Of a stretch of DNA of 64,000 nt, positions 1-9,364 are shown in pieces (position 1 is the stretch's first letter; the number at the start of each line of letters is the position of its first letter). This DNA is from Pedobacter aquatilis (lineage in GTDB: Bacteria > Bacteroidota > Bacteroidia > Sphingobacteriales > Sphingobacteriaceae). The translations under genes and the position numbers were made by a program. The notes beneath the pieces are model-generated. The model made no database searches. It had not been told where the DNA came from and saw only the letters and a program-made list of their open reading frames with translations. Location: positions 1-64,000 of the forward strand of contig NZ_JAUFPW010000005.1 in the NCBI RefSeq assembly GCF_030409415.1, written 5' to 3'.

Positions 1-37
1 GCCGAAGCACGCCTGTAAAGCAGAAAATTATAAAACA

Positions 38-100
38 GATTGCTTCGTACCTCGCAATGACGGACATAATCCTCCCCCTTACCCCTCCAAAGGGGGATAG
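38..100. repeat. Dispersed intergenic repeats at left edge
   Basis: Two repeat modules sit side by side. Positions 38-63 carry the arm AGATTGCTTCGTACCTCGCAA followed by TGACGG, minus its first base here; the same arm recurs near 16608, 43670 and 50090. Positions 66-100 carry a C-rich/G-rich hairpin (CCCCCTT..CCCCTCC then AAAGGGGGATAG) that recurs at 2998-3030. No coding potential is seen in bases 1-206. Confidence 0.7.
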
Positions 101-206
101 CGAGTTGCATATAAACTAGGAGCATAGGCATCCTGCTATCCTGCAGAATAGATTATAGAGAGAAAAGGATTAAAATTTTGCTATCATTTATCACAAGTCA
201 TTTCAT

Positions 207-214
207 TACTTTTG
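207..214 (+). promoter_or_regulatory. Bacteroidota -7 promoter element (TACTTTTG)
   Basis: The octamer fits TAnnTTTG, the -7 element recognised by the Bacteroidota primary sigma factor. It lies 17 bases before the ATG at 232 and inside the longest open frame, which starts at 178. This argues that the real start is 232. Confidence 0.6.
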
Positions 215-231
215 CATCTCCAAAACAAACC

Positions 232-1455
232 ATGTTCAAACTTATTTTAAATACCTATAAATCATCATTCAGTGGCTTAAGCCGCGAAACCTGGCTGTTA
301 AGCATCGTAATGATGTTTAACCGTTGCGGAAGCATGGCCGTACCATTTATGGGTTTATATGTAACGCAAAGTTTGCACCGCTCAGAAATTGATGCGGGTT
401 TAATCATAACCCTATTTGGCGTTGGTTCTATTTTAGGTTCGGCCACTGGCGGTAAACTAACCGATATTATTGGTTTCAGACCCGTTCAAATCCTTTCGTC
501 AATTATTGGTGGTTTATTATTCATATTATTTTCTACAATCACCCATTTTTCTACACTTTGTGTTTTGGCTGTCGTAATTAGTTTCTTCTCAGAAGCATTT
601 CGTCCGGCAAATTTTACCGCCGTAGCACATTATGCCAAGGAAAGTACAATAACGCGTTCTTATTCGTTAAACCGACTTGCAGTTAACATTGGCTGGTCGG
701 CAGGAATAAGTATGGCGGGAATAATTGCCTCGATAAACTACAAGCTGTTGTTTATTGTAGAAGGTGGTGTGAGTATTTTAGTAGGCTTAGCCATTTTATT
801 TCTCCTGCCTCAAGTTAAAGATTTTATAAAAAAAGCGAAAGAAAACCGGAGCACAATGGTGATTTTAAAACCTTGGCAAGATGGATTTTATGTTAGATTT
901 ATACTTTTGACCACACTTTTTATTACTTGCGCTTTCCTGATGTTTAGGGTAGTTCCGGTGTTTTTTAAAGAGCAATGGCACATAGACGAATTTGCCATAG
1001 GCATAATTATAGGCTTAAACGGCGCTATAATTGCCTTGTTCGAAATGATTATGATTAATAAAATCGAAAAGAAAAGGTCGCCAATGTTTTTCATAATAAT
1101 CGGTTCGGTTTTCTTTGCAGTTTCTTATTTGCTACTTAGTGCACCAATAATTTTTCATGTATTTACGGCCGTACTCACCATTGTAACTTTTACCATTGGC
1201 GAAATGTTTGTACTTCCCTTTATAAATACGGTAGTGATTAGTAGAAGCAACGAGCACAACAGAGGTTTATATGCCGCAGGTTATACGTTGAGTTGGAGTT
1301 GCGCACAAGTGGTTGGGCCAATGGCAGGATTTTTTATCGCAAAGCACTTTAGCTATAATTGGCTCTGGTTCGGATTGGCATGCATCCTTTTAATCTGCGC
1401 TTACGGTTTTAGCTTGCTGGATAAAAAACAGGCAAATAGCATCGTAGCAAATTAA
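232..1455 (+). CDS. MFS transporter
   Basis: A major facilitator superfamily permease of about 407 residues with about twelve hydrophobic segments, a typical length for the family. The segment after the second helix (GGKLTDIIGFRPVQ, near residue 80) is the loop 2-3 signature of MFS carriers. The longest frame opens with a TTG at 178, but a TAnnTTTG promoter element at 207-214 lies inside that extension, so the ATG at 232 is chosen. The substrate cannot be read from the sequence; the general shape resembles MdtH/YttB-type drug or metabolite exporters. It is convergent with the GH43 gene and shares a hairpin with it. Confidence 0.85.
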   Translation: MFKLILNTYKSSFSGLSRETWLLSIVMMFNRCGSMAVPFMGLYVTQSLHRSEIDAGLIITLFGVGSILGSATGGKLTDIIGFRPVQILSSIIGGLLFILFSTITHFSTLCVLAVVISFFSEAFRPANFTAVAHYAKESTITRSYSLNRLAVNIGWSAGISMAGIIASINYKLLFIVEGGVSILVGLAILFLLPQVKDFIKKAKENRSTMVILKPWQDGFYVRFILLTTLFITCAFLMFRVVPVFFKEQWHIDEFAIGIIIGLNGAIIALFEMIMINKIEKKRSPMFFIIIGSVFFAVSYLLLSAPIIFHVFTAVLTIVTFTIGEMFVLPFINTVVISRSNEHNRGLYAAGYTLSWSCAQVVGPMAGFFIAKHFSYNWLWFGLACILLICAYGFSLLDKKQANSIVAN

Positions 1456-1460
1456 TTAAA

Positions 1461-1489
1461 GTCAGTTTTTAAACAGGCTAAAAACTGAC
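1461..1489. terminator. Shared hairpin between convergent genes
   Basis: GTCAGTTTTTA at 1461-1471 pairs perfectly with TAAAAACTGAC at 1479-1489 around a 7-base loop. It lies between the stop of the MFS gene and the stop of the GH43 gene, so it can end transcription from both sides. Confidence 0.7.
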
Positions 1490-1499
1490 CTTAAATTAT

Positions 1500-2480
1500 T
1501 TATTTAACCTTTTGGGCTTTTACACCTTCGTTAGTAATTTTTACCGGAAGGATATTTCCATCTGCATCAAATTTCATTTCATCGATACAGGTAACACGAT
1601 GATTTCCATTAGTTTCTGTTAAGGGACGGCGGTGGTAAACAATGTGATAAGAATTCTTTTTCTCGTTAATAATTACAGAGTGATGTCCTGCTCCTCTTGC
1701 AATTGCCGCATCTTGCTCTAAAATTTTACCAACTCTTTTAAATGGACCAAATGGCGAATCGCTAACCGCATAGGCTACACAATAATCCGGACCAGTCCAG
1801 CCACCTTCGCTCCACATAAAATAATATTTGCCATTTCTTATAAACATATAAGGTCCTTCAACGTATTTATCTGGTGTAATTTCTTTAAAAGTTGTACCAT
1901 CCTCAAAAGGCACAAAACCTGTGAAATCGTTATTCAACTTGGCAATATTGCAATGCTTCCAGCCACCATAAATTAGGTAGTACTGTCCATCCTTATCTTT
2001 AAACACAAACTGGTCAATTGGCTGTGCACCATTGTAAAACTTATCTACAAGCGGCTTGCCTAAATGGTCTTTAAATGGTCCCTCAGGTTTATCAGCAACT
2101 GCAACACCAATGCCGCCAACTTCGTTATCACTTTGAATATCATTTGCACCAAAAAACAAATAGTATTTTTTATCTTTTTCTACAATTGCAGGCGCCCACA
2201 TCGCTTTATTAGCCCATTTAACTGCAGCTGTATCTAAAACTTTTGGATGTTTTTTCCAGGTAACCAGGTCTGTTGAAGAAAAAGCATCTAAAAAAACCTG
2301 TTCTTTGTACTTTGCAGAATAAGTTGGATAAACCCAATACTTATTATTAAAAATAGCCGCTTCTGGATCTGCGTACCAACCTTCAAAAATTGGGTTTCCC
2401 GATTGCTTAATCGATTTAGTACTTTGCGCAAAAGAGGTGCTCGCTACGAAAAGTAAAAGAGATGGGATTATGTATTTCAT
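1500..2480 (-). CDS. Secreted glycoside hydrolase family 43 protein
   Basis: A five-bladed beta-propeller glycosidase of the GH43 type (arabinofuranosidase/xylosidase clan) of 326 residues with an N-terminal signal peptide ending near SFA-QS. The three acidic catalytic positions of the family are visible: Asp in GWYADPE (about residue 38), Asp in QPIDQF (about 156) and Glu in VEGPYMF (about 208). The frame could open two codons earlier at a GTG (2486), but the ATG at 2480 gives a normal signal peptide. It likely trims arabinose- or xylose-containing plant glycans in the periplasm or outside the cell. The exact substrate is unknown, and no SusCD pair is nearby, so it is not in an obvious polysaccharide utilisation locus. 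Confidence 0.88.
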   Translation of the reverse strand: MKYIIPSLLLFVASTSFAQSTKSIKQSGNPIFEGWYADPEAAIFNNKYWVYPTYSAKYKEQVFLDAFSSTDLVTWKKHPKVLDTAAVKWANKAMWAPAIVEKDKKYYLFFGANDIQSDNEVGGIGVAVADKPEGPFKDHLGKPLVDKFYNGAQPIDQFVFKDKDGQYYLIYGGWKHCNIAKLNNDFTGFVPFEDGTTFKEITPDKYVEGPYMFIRNGKYYFMWSEGGWTGPDYCVAYAVSDSPFGPFKRVGKILEQDAAIARGAGHHSVIINEKKNSYHIVYHRRPLTETNGNHRVTCIDEMKFDADGNILPVKITNEGVKAQKVK

Positions 2481-2524
2481 GAGCACAATTTAAAAAAAAA
2501 TTAACCAAAAACGACTTTTCTTTT

Positions 2525-2640
2525 TTTGGAAAGCAGTTGCAGTGCTAATCGGTCAGTCCAGCCCCGCCCCCATTTCAAATCTTTCCCGATTAAAAAAATC
2601 GGTAAAGGATTTTACATTCAGGTCGGGTTTAGGCGGCTTG
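2525..2640 (-). repeat. Dispersed modular repeat, copy A
   Basis: In minus-strand sense it begins near TAAACCCGAC, has TTGAAATGGGGGCGGGGCT in the middle and ends in CTGCAACTGCTTTCCAAA. It shares both ends with copies near 3137, 32366, 35517, 37655, 50045, 54620 and 57497. The centre holds a small hairpin (CCGATT ... AATCGG). Confidence 0.7.
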
Positions 2641-2693
2641 GTTTGTTTAGCTATGAAAGTTTTGCAGAGCGCCCTATATTCTAAACATTAAAT

Positions 2694-2852
2694 AACCATC
2701 CCTTGCCCCTCCTAAATTAGGAGGGGAGTAGAATGTGCTTTTAGCGATTTTTGAGTAACCATTATTGGTTGCAAATTATTCAATGAGCAGAGAATTAATT
2801 TTAATGCATAGCATAACTCCCCTCCTTATTTTCAAAGAAAGGTGCGGTGGTT
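2694..2852. repeat. MITE-like element with terminal inverted repeats, copy 1
   Basis: The left end reads AACCATCCCTTGCCCCTCC and the right end is its approximate inverse, finishing in GGTGCGGTGGTT. Each end contains its own hairpin (CCCCTCCT...AGGAGGGG on the left). A second copy with the same ends and a different interior lies at 35322-35487. No reading frame is inside. Confidence 0.6.
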
Positions 2853-2948
2853 TTCTGCTTAAAAATAACTTAGTAAATAAGAATCTAAAAGGTTGGGTAA
2901 GTTTTACCTTAGCTTATAATCTTTTATAAAGCTATGGCAATATTTAAG

Positions 2949-3030
2949 TACCCCGCCCCTCCTAAATTAGGCGAGGCATTTCCCATCAAAGTTTAAAATC
3001 CTCCCCCTGCCCCCTCCAAAGGGGGATAGC
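2949..3030. repeat. C/G-rich hairpin modules in the 2.5-3.3 kb gap
   Basis: Positions near 2961-2985 repeat the CCCCTCCTAAATTAGG hairpin of the MITE-like ends, with a changed base in the right arm. Positions 2998-3030 repeat the CCCCCTGCCCCCTCC / GGGGGATAG module also seen at 66-100. The whole gap 2481-3265 is occupied by repeats and shows no gene. Confidence 0.6.
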
Positions 3031-3136
3031 ATGGCGCACTATCTTCCCATTTCAGGCGGCTGTGCGCCAATTCTTCTGTAAAGTTACCTTTGGCGGATTG
3101 GGAGTTTATTTTGCTATGAAAGTTTTACCTTAAATT

Positions 3137-3266
3137 ATAAACCTGATAGGAATGGAAATACTTTTTGTTGCTGATCCTCGACAAGCTCAAACTGACAATA
3201 ACAAAAAGATTGAAATGGATAGCAGGGCTGCAGCACCTATGAAAAACTGAATTGTCATTTCCAAAA
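3137..3266 (+). repeat. Dispersed modular repeat, copy B
   Basis: The copy starts TAAACCTGATAGGAATGGAA, has GATTGAAATGGATAGCAGGGC near its middle with one differing base from other copies, and ends near GTCATTTCCAAA. Its centre carries the module TCGACAAGCTCAAACTGAC, also present at 37690, 50232 and 57883. Confidence 0.65.
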
Positions 3267-3301
3267 AAATCCCTGTCAATTAAAAAATAAACAGGGATTT
3301 T
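3266..3301 (-). terminator. Rho-independent terminator of the M20 peptidase gene
   Basis: AAAATCCCTGT (3266-3276) pairs perfectly with ACAGGGATTTT (3291-3301). In minus-strand sense the stem is followed by a run of T, just after the stop of the peptidase gene. Confidence 0.8.
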
Positions 3302-3321
3302 AATATATAACTGAAGTTATT

Positions 3322-4692
3322 CTATTTGCTTAATTCAGCAAAATATTTGTGGAACAATGGCAATGTTTCGATGCCTTTGTAATAATTGTAAATATCATAT
3401 TTCTCGTTTGGCGAATGCAATGCATCGCTATCTAAACCAAAGCCAAAAAGCACGGATTTGATGCCCAACACATCTTCAAAAAGGGCTACAATTGGAATAG
3501 AACCGCCACCACGAGTTGGAATTGCTGTTTTACCAAAACTATCTTCAATTGCTTTTTCTGCAGCTTTGTAAGCAATGCTATCGGTTGGTGTTACTACTGG
3601 CTCGCCACCATGATGAGGTTTAACGGTAACTTTTACATTTTTCGGCGCAATGCTTTCGAAATGTTTAGCAAAAATTTCTGAAATCTCGTCTGAACTTTGA
3701 TTTGGAACCAAACGCATAGAAATTTTAGCATTTGCCTTACTTGGCAGAACCGTTTTAGCGCCTTCGCCAATGTAACCGCTCCAAATTCCATTAACCTCTA
3801 AAGTTGGACGAGTACCTGTACGCTCTAAAGTAGAATAACCTTTTTCGCCCCAAACCTCTTCAATATCCAAATCTTGTTTATACTCCGTTTCATCGTAAGG
3901 TGCAGAATTTAAAGCCTTCTTCTCTTCATCTGTTAATTCGATTACTTTATCATAGAAAGCGGGAATGGTAATATGGTTGTTTTCATCGTGTAATGAAGCA
4001 ATCATTTTGCAAAGAATAGTTGCCGGATTCGCTACTGCGCCACCATAAACGCCAGAATGTAAGTCGCGGTTCGGACCAACAACTTCAACTTCCATGTAAG
4101 CTAATCCACGTAAACCAGTTTCGATTGATGGATGTTCCATGCTAATCATCGAAGTATCAGAAATTAAAACAACATCAGCTTTTAAACGCTCTGCATTGGC
4201 TTTAACAAAAATACCAAGATTTGCCGAACCCACTTCCTCCTCTCCTTCTATCATAAATTTAACGTTGCAAGCCAAAGTATTCGTTTGCATCATTAATTCA
4301 AATGCTTTTACATGCATGTAAAACTGTCCTTTATCATCGCAAGCGCCACGAGCATAAATTTTGCCATCACGAACAGTAGGCTCAAACGGAGGTGTATGCC
4401 ATAATTCTAATGGGTCTGCAGGTTGAACATCGTAATGACCATACACTAATACCGTAGGCAAAGATGAATCGATTATTTTTTCTCCATAAACAATTGGATA
4501 TCCGGCAGTTTGGCAAATTTCTACATTATCTGCACCTGCATCTTTTAATTTTTGAGCTACATAATCGGCCGTTTTTAACACATCACCTTTGTATTTTGGG
4601 TCGGCACTAACTGATGGAAAACCTAGTAATTCAAACAATTCGTCTAAAAAACGTTGTTTGTTTGCTTCTACATAATTTTTAATTTCTTGCAT
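3322..4692 (-). CDS. M20 family dipeptidase
   Basis: A 456-residue cytoplasmic metallo-dipeptidase of the M20 family (PepV/CNDP-like), which cleaves dipeptides released during protein turnover. The metal-site motifs are in order: GHYDVQP (His86, Asp88), ARGACDDKG (Asp119 region), EGEEEVGS (Glu151/152), ISDTS (Asp179) and ALHSPNE near the C-terminus. A dimerisation domain lies between about residues 200 and 320 (GLRGLAYMEVEV, LHSGVYGGAVANP). There is no signal peptide. Length and motif spacing match the family. The gene is monocistronic, with its own promoter element and terminator. Confidence 0.92.
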   Translation of the reverse strand: MQEIKNYVEANKQRFLDELFELLGFPSVSADPKYKGDVLKTADYVAQKLKDAGADNVEICQTAGYPIVYGEKIIDSSLPTVLVYGHYDVQPADPLELWHTPPFEPTVRDGKIYARGACDDKGQFYMHVKAFELMMQTNTLACNVKFMIEGEEEVGSANLGIFVKANAERLKADVVLISDTSMISMEHPSIETGLRGLAYMEVEVVGPNRDLHSGVYGGAVANPATILCKMIASLHDENNHITIPAFYDKVIELTDEEKKALNSAPYDETEYKQDLDIEEVWGEKGYSTLERTGTRPTLEVNGIWSGYIGEGAKTVLPSKANAKISMRLVPNQSSDEISEIFAKHFESIAPKNVKVTVKPHHGGEPVVTPTDSIAYKAAEKAIEDSFGKTAIPTRGGGSIPIVALFEDVLGIKSVLFGFGLDSDALHSPNEKYDIYNYYKGIETLPLFHKYFAELSK

Positions 4693-4709
4693 AACAAAAT
4701 GAATTTCGA

Positions 4710-4717
4710 CAAATATA
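4710..4717 (-). promoter_or_regulatory. -7 promoter element for the M20 peptidase
   Basis: Plus-strand CAAATATA is TATATTTG on the minus strand, a perfect TAnnTTTG element, 18 bases upstream of the ATG at 4692. Confidence 0.6.
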
Positions 4718-4975
4718 GGATTTATGCAACAGAACTAATAGCGCCATACTTCAAATCAAAATTTGACAAATATCAATAGCTTTGTAAGCTAAAAGCTACA
4801 GAAATTTTAGTGTTTTGATGAATTAAATTATATTTGTAACCAATTGTGGTAACCCTATGACTACAATTATTTGTAACAATTTTATTAGTACAAAACATCG
4901 TCCCGAGAAACATTTTATTGACCAATTACAGTTTAAATGCTTATTAAAATAAGCTTGGATTTGATATTTTTTACT

Positions 4976-5278
4976 ATGAAAAAATTTTTCCTATTTGTCT
5001 CTATTATTTTTTTATCAAAGTTAACATCCGCTCAAATAACCTATCAATCAGGAAGTTACGGAAAACAGAAACAGAAGCAATACACTGTAATTAGTGGTAA
5101 TTTGCTTGATAAATTTAGTAAAAATGGCTTCAATTGGTTTCTAATTCAAAGCAAAGGTAAGGTATATACAATCAATGTTGTGGATTCAACATCATACAAA
5201 AACCAGGAGCGCCAAAAGTGGATTGTGCTTAATAATTGCTTTCCAATTGAAACGGAAAAGTCAAATATGAAATACTAA
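4976..5278 (+). CDS. Small secreted protein of unknown function
   Basis: About 100 residues. The N-terminus is a clear signal peptide (MKKFFLFVSIIFLSK ... TSAQ) with cleavage expected after SA-Q, so the mature part is about 80 residues, rich in Lys, Gln and aromatic residues. The frame can open at 4937, but the ATG at 4976 gives the signal peptide directly. I do not recognise a family. It lies 73 bases upstream of the SGNH hydrolase gene on the same strand and may be co-transcribed with it. A second upstream TAnnTTTG element (TATATTTG at 4829-4836) could drive it. Confidence 0.65.
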   Translation: MKKFFLFVSIIFLSKLTSAQITYQSGSYGKQKQKQYTVISGNLLDKFSKNGFNWFLIQSKGKVYTINVVDSTSYKNQERQKWIVLNNCFPIETEKSNMKY

Positions 5279-5351
5279 TAAAATATTTCGGTGCTTTTTG
5301 GTAGATTGCAGCCTGTAAAATTAAATAAAATCTCCACACAGACTATCATCA

Positions 5352-6323
5352 ATGAAATTAGGCGCAATTTTTACTTATGCTTTGCTTCTAGTTTCTTTTG
5401 TTTTACCCCACTGTGTTTCCGCACAAACTGGCGTAGGTGTTAGTTGCCCAGAGGCAGCACAATACTATTCTAAAGACAGTATAAACATCGTTACTTTTGG
5501 AGCCAGCACAGTTGAAGGTGTTAGAGGCCTAAGTTTTCAGCCTTTGCTCGAAAATAATTTCGCCAACTGTTATACCGGTAAAACAATTAGCATTACAAAC
5601 CATGGTATTGGCGGACAAACAACACGCCAGGGATTACTTAGAATAGATAATGCTATTCAAAACAGAACAGGTTTTATTGTTCTAAATATGGGTATAAATG
5701 ACGCCATCGCCATGTCTCGTGGCATTGGAAGTGTGGCAGAAACTACAGAACACATGCGTTTGTTAATAACCACAAGCTTAAAGCAAAAGCTGGTTCCAAT
5801 ATTATGTACTTTGCAATTTGTAGATGACCGAACCACAAGAGAATACGTTCCTATTAATACTAATATTAGAAACATAAATTTAGCCTACAGAAGACTTGCA
5901 GCAGAGTACAAAATATATCTGGCGGATGTTAATGCTGCGATGAGAAGAGATTTTTCGCTTTATCAGGATCCTTTTCACCCAAATGCAAGGGGCTACCGGC
6001 TAATAAGTTATGTAATTTTTGATGCTATAAATAAAGCTATTTTTGATAGGTTTTTGAAGTTTGTAGTTACCCAAAATTATCCAAATCCAGCTTCAACACA
6101 AACTTTTATTGATGTTGTTTTGCCAGAACCTGATAAGATAAATGTACAGATTTTTGATATAATGGGTAGATTAACAAAAACCGTAGTTAACGAATACCTT
6201 AATACCGGTAAACATACTTTGGATATTAACACCACATCTTTTACTCCAGGTATCTATTTCTTTAAGATCTCATCAGATTCAGGGCAATACAATTCAGTTA
6301 AAAAATTTATTGTTTCCAGATAA
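5352..6323 (+). CDS. SGNH/GDSL hydrolase with type IX secretion sorting domain
   Basis: A 323-residue secreted esterase-like protein. A signal peptide (to about residue 24, VSA-Q) is followed by an SGNH hydrolase domain: block I is VTFGASTVEG with Ser, block II NHGIGGQTT with Gly, block III NMGINDA with Asn, block V DPFHPNARGY with Asp and His. From about residue 243 comes a type IX secretion C-terminal domain (QNYPNPAS ... FDIMGRL ... GIYFFKI ... VKKFIVSR), which directs export across the outer membrane and surface attachment or release. In block I the usual GDS is GAS, so Asp is replaced by Ala; this variant occurs in the superfamily and does not remove the nucleophile. The substrate is unknown (acyl ester or acetylated glycan). 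Confidence 0.88.
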   Translation: MKLGAIFTYALLLVSFVLPHCVSAQTGVGVSCPEAAQYYSKDSINIVTFGASTVEGVRGLSFQPLLENNFANCYTGKTISITNHGIGGQTTRQGLLRIDNAIQNRTGFIVLNMGINDAIAMSRGIGSVAETTEHMRLLITTSLKQKLVPILCTLQFVDDRTTREYVPINTNIRNINLAYRRLAAEYKIYLADVNAAMRRDFSLYQDPFHPNARGYRLISYVIFDAINKAIFDRFLKFVVTQNYPNPASTQTFIDVVLPEPDKINVQIFDIMGRLTKTVVNEYLNTGKHTLDINTTSFTPGIYFFKISSDSGQYNSVKKFIVSR

Positions 6324-6346
6324 GGTAATGCAATGTTTAACCTTTC

Positions 6347-6670
6347 TTAAAGTGTCATTATTCCCTTTATTTCGGCAGTTTGTTTATAGATAGCAATAAC
6401 TTCATCTGCAGTTTCAACCTTTTTATTTATAGTTATTGAAACATATTTACCTGTTTTGGATGGTTGTTCAATAAACTCCTCGGTCGGAAAAATCTTGCGC
6501 AAATCTTCTACTTTATCTAAGCCACCTGTTATGATGAATTTGAAGCAATAAATACCAGGTAATTGCTGAACACTTTCTAACTTTTCTTTCAAATTAGCAT
6601 AAATATCTGTACTCGTTCCTTCTGGTATATCTGTAAATTCTATATTCTTGTTTATATTTTTTTCTTCCAT
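6347..6670 (-). CDS. DUF493 (YbeD-like) family protein
   Basis: A 107-residue protein. The C-terminal 85 residues match the DUF493/YbeD pattern, a small ferredoxin-like alpha-beta fold resembling ACT regulatory domains: FKFIITGG, KYVSITINKKVETADEVIAIYK and a terminal KGIMTL. The molecular role of the family is not established. It is convergent with the SGNH hydrolase gene, with 23 bases between the stops. ATG start at 6670. Confidence 0.85.
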   Translation of the reverse strand: MEEKNINKNIEFTDIPEGTSTDIYANLKEKLESVQQLPGIYCFKFIITGGLDKVEDLRKIFPTEEFIEQPSKTGKYVSITINKKVETADEVIAIYKQTAEIKGIMTL

Positions 6671-6919
6671 ATAGAATACTTATCAAATTCCATTCCTAAT
6701 CACTTAACATGTAATTTTGACATAATGCATGGCAACCATGAATAATTGTACTATTTTATTTTCCTTAAACCTTGGCGAAGCGGATACCGGCCTGAGCTTA
6801 AGGCCTGAAGGCGTATGAGCAAAGCAAAGGACTGCTGTTGCTATGACATACATGTTTTGCTTTTCAAAAGATTTTAACGGCTATTTCTCAACAATTTGTT
6901 TAATGCGCATTGGATTTAT

Positions 6920-6927
6920 TATTTTTG
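6920..6927 (+). promoter_or_regulatory. -7 promoter element deciding the pcrA start
   Basis: TATTTTTG fits TAnnTTTG. It lies downstream of the first possible start of the frame (TTG at 6910) and 24 bases before the TTG at 6952. An AGGAG at 6942-6946 stands 5 bases before that TTG, which is unusual here and supports translation from 6952. Confidence 0.55.
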
Positions 6928-6951
6928 AAGCTTGTAAAAACAGGAGCCAAT

Positions 6952-9255
6952 TTGGATTATTTAGAAGGATTAAACCCACAGCAAAGAGCAGCAGTTGAGA
7001 ATACAAAAGGACCGGTAATGATTGTTGCGGGTGCAGGTTCGGGAAAAACGAGGGTAATTACTTATCGCGTTGCACACCTTATACAAAGTGGAACGGATGC
7101 ATTTAATATTTTAGTTTTAACCTTTACCAACAAAGCCAGTAAAGATATGCGTGAGCGTATTAGTAAGGTGGTTGGTGCAGAAGCTAAAAACATTTGGATG
7201 GGCACATTTCACTCTGTTTTTGCTAAAATTTTACGTGTTGAAGCAGAAAAAATCGGCTATCCGAATAACTTTACCATTTACGATACCGATGATAGTAAAA
7301 GTGTATTGCGTGCAATTTTGAAAGAAATGCAATTAGACGATAAACTTTATGCGGTTAACTTCGTTTTTGGCAGGATTTCATCGGCTAAAAACAACTTGAT
7401 TTCTTGGGGAGAATACCAATCTAACGACCAAATACAGGCAGAAGATATTCAGAATAAGCGTCCGCTAATTGGGCAGATTTACGAGCAATATGCTAAGCGT
7501 TGCTTTAGGGCTGGTGCAATGGACTTTGATGATTTACTGTTCAAAACCAATATTTTACTTAAAGAACATCCTGATGTTTTGAATAAATACCAGCAAAAAT
7601 TCAGGTATTTAATGGTGGATGAGTATCAGGATACCAACTTTTCGCAGTACACAATTGTTAAAAAACTGGCCGCAGCTTATCAAAACATTTGCGTTGTGGG
7701 CGATGATGCGCAAAGTATTTATGCTTTCAGAGGTGCAAACATTCAAAACATTTTAAATTTTGAGCGCGATTATCCGGATTTAAAGGTTTACAAACTGGAG
7801 CAGAATTATCGTTCTACACAGAATATTGTTGATGCCGCAAGTAGCATCATTGCCAATAATAAAAATCAGCTGGAGAAAAATGTTTTCTCCGAAAATCCTG
7901 AGGGCGATAGAATTAAGGTTTCGAGAGCCTTTACAGATAATGAAGAAGGTAAATTGGTTGCCGAATCTATTGTTCAGGAGCGTAGCTTAAAGGGTTATGA
8001 TTACCATGATTTCGCCATTTTGTATCGTACAAATGCTCAAAGTAGGGCCATGGAGGAATCGTTGAGAAAGCTTAATGTTCCTTACAAAATATATGGTGGT
8101 TTATCATTCTACCAACGTAAGGAGATTAAGGATTTAATTGCATACATCCGTCTAACTTTTAATCCGAAGGATGAAGAAGCGATAAAACGTGTAATCAACT
8201 ATCCAAAACGTGGTATTGGAGATACATCAATAGATAAAATTATTGTTGCTGCCGACCAGCATGATAAAACCATGTGGGATGTGATTTCGAATGCGCACAT
8301 GTATGTTGATGGTCGTTTGGCTAACCAGCTTAACGATTTCTCGATGATGATACAGAGTTTTGCTGCTGAAGCTAAAAAACTTGATGCCTACGAAACCGCT
8401 TTATTTATTGCACAACATGCTGGTATTTTGAAAGAATTATACAGTGATGATAGCGTTGAAGGCAGAAGCAGATATGAAAACATTCAGGAGTTGTTAAATG
8501 GTATTAAAGAGTTTGCCGAGCGTGAAGATATTGAGGAAAAAGGCCTTGATATTTTTATGCAGGATGTTGCGCTTTTAACCAATGATGATAAGGATGGCGA
8601 TAAAAATAAGGATACGGTTTCTTTAATGACGATTCACTCGGCCAAAGGTTTAGAATTTAAAAATGTATTTATTGTTGGTTTGGAAGAGAATCTTTTCCCA
8701 TCGCAAATGTCGGTCAATTCGCGTTCTGATTTGGAAGAAGAACGCAGGTTGTTTTATGTAGCCATTACCCGTGCAGAGATAAAATTAACCATTACTTATG
8801 CGACATCGCGTTACCGTTGGGGAACTTTAACCAACTGCGAACCGAGTCGTTTTATCAATGAGATTAATCCTAAGTTTTTAGAACTGGATGTTAAACCCGC
8901 TTCGAAAAGTGGATTTTTAGAAGGGAGTTTTGATGATGAACGCAAAAGCTGGACATCACAGCCAAGAGATTTTTTCAGTAAACCTAAACCGGCAAGTGCA
9001 ACAACATCTGCCCCACCCGTTCGCCCAAAAACAACGTCATTACTTGCAAAGGCACATGTTCCAACACCAGGCTTTGCACCATCGCAACCACACGAATTTC
9101 AAAATGGTATGGAAGTAGAGCATGAAAAGTTCGGTTTTGGAAAGATTATAAGCCTGGAAGGTAGTTTGCCTGATGTAAAAGCTACTGTATTTTTCCAAGG
9201 ACTGGGCAATAAGCAGTTGCTGTTGAAATTTGCAAAACTTATGATTGTGAAGTAG
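6952..9255 (+). CDS. pcrA: ATP-dependent DNA helicase PcrA/UvrD
   Basis: An SF1A 3'-5' helicase of 768 residues used in nucleotide excision repair, mismatch repair and removal of proteins from DNA. The Q-motif (LNPQQRAAV), Walker A (GAGSGKTR, about residues 26-33), motif Ia (TFTNKAS), motif II (MVDEYQDTN), motif III (VGDDAQSIYAFRGA), motif IV (LEQNYRST), motif V (MTIHSAKGLEF) and motif VI (FYVAITRA) are all present in order. The last 50 residues form a PcrA-type Tudor-like domain (VEHEKFGFGKI ... FAKLMIV), which binds RNA polymerase in known PcrA. The linker is rich in Pro, Ala and Ser. The start is TTG at 6952, on promoter and AGGAG evidence. A large tandem repeat follows the stop. Confidence 0.95.
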   Translation: MDYLEGLNPQQRAAVENTKGPVMIVAGAGSGKTRVITYRVAHLIQSGTDAFNILVLTFTNKASKDMRERISKVVGAEAKNIWMGTFHSVFAKILRVEAEKIGYPNNFTIYDTDDSKSVLRAILKEMQLDDKLYAVNFVFGRISSAKNNLISWGEYQSNDQIQAEDIQNKRPLIGQIYEQYAKRCFRAGAMDFDDLLFKTNILLKEHPDVLNKYQQKFRYLMVDEYQDTNFSQYTIVKKLAAAYQNICVVGDDAQSIYAFRGANIQNILNFERDYPDLKVYKLEQNYRSTQNIVDAASSIIANNKNQLEKNVFSENPEGDRIKVSRAFTDNEEGKLVAESIVQERSLKGYDYHDFAILYRTNAQSRAMEESLRKLNVPYKIYGGLSFYQRKEIKDLIAYIRLTFNPKDEEAIKRVINYPKRGIGDTSIDKIIVAADQHDKTMWDVISNAHMYVDGRLANQLNDFSMMIQSFAAEAKKLDAYETALFIAQHAGILKELYSDDSVEGRSRYENIQELLNGIKEFAEREDIEEKGLDIFMQDVALLTNDDKDGDKNKDTVSLMTIHSAKGLEFKNVFIVGLEENLFPSQMSVNSRSDLEEERRLFYVAITRAEIKLTITYATSRYRWGTLTNCEPSRFINEINPKFLELDVKPASKSGFLEGSFDDERKSWTSQPRDFFSKPKPASATTSAPPVRPKTTSLLAKAHVPTPGFAPSQPHEFQNGMEVEHEKFGFGKIISLEGSLPDVKATVFFQGLGNKQLLLKFAKLMIVK

Positions 9256-9364
9256 GTTTATAATAGAGCCACAGATTTTCAGATTATTTTTATAATTAAT
9301 AGTAAAGCACAGAGATTTTCTTTGTGCTTTTTTTATTTTAAAGCTTCTAGGCTAAATAAAAATT

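Noticed and set aside
4857..4952. 31-codon frame with a TATATTTG element upstream
   Set aside because: Too short to judge; no signal peptide, no motif and no paralogue. The promoter element may serve the gene at 4976.
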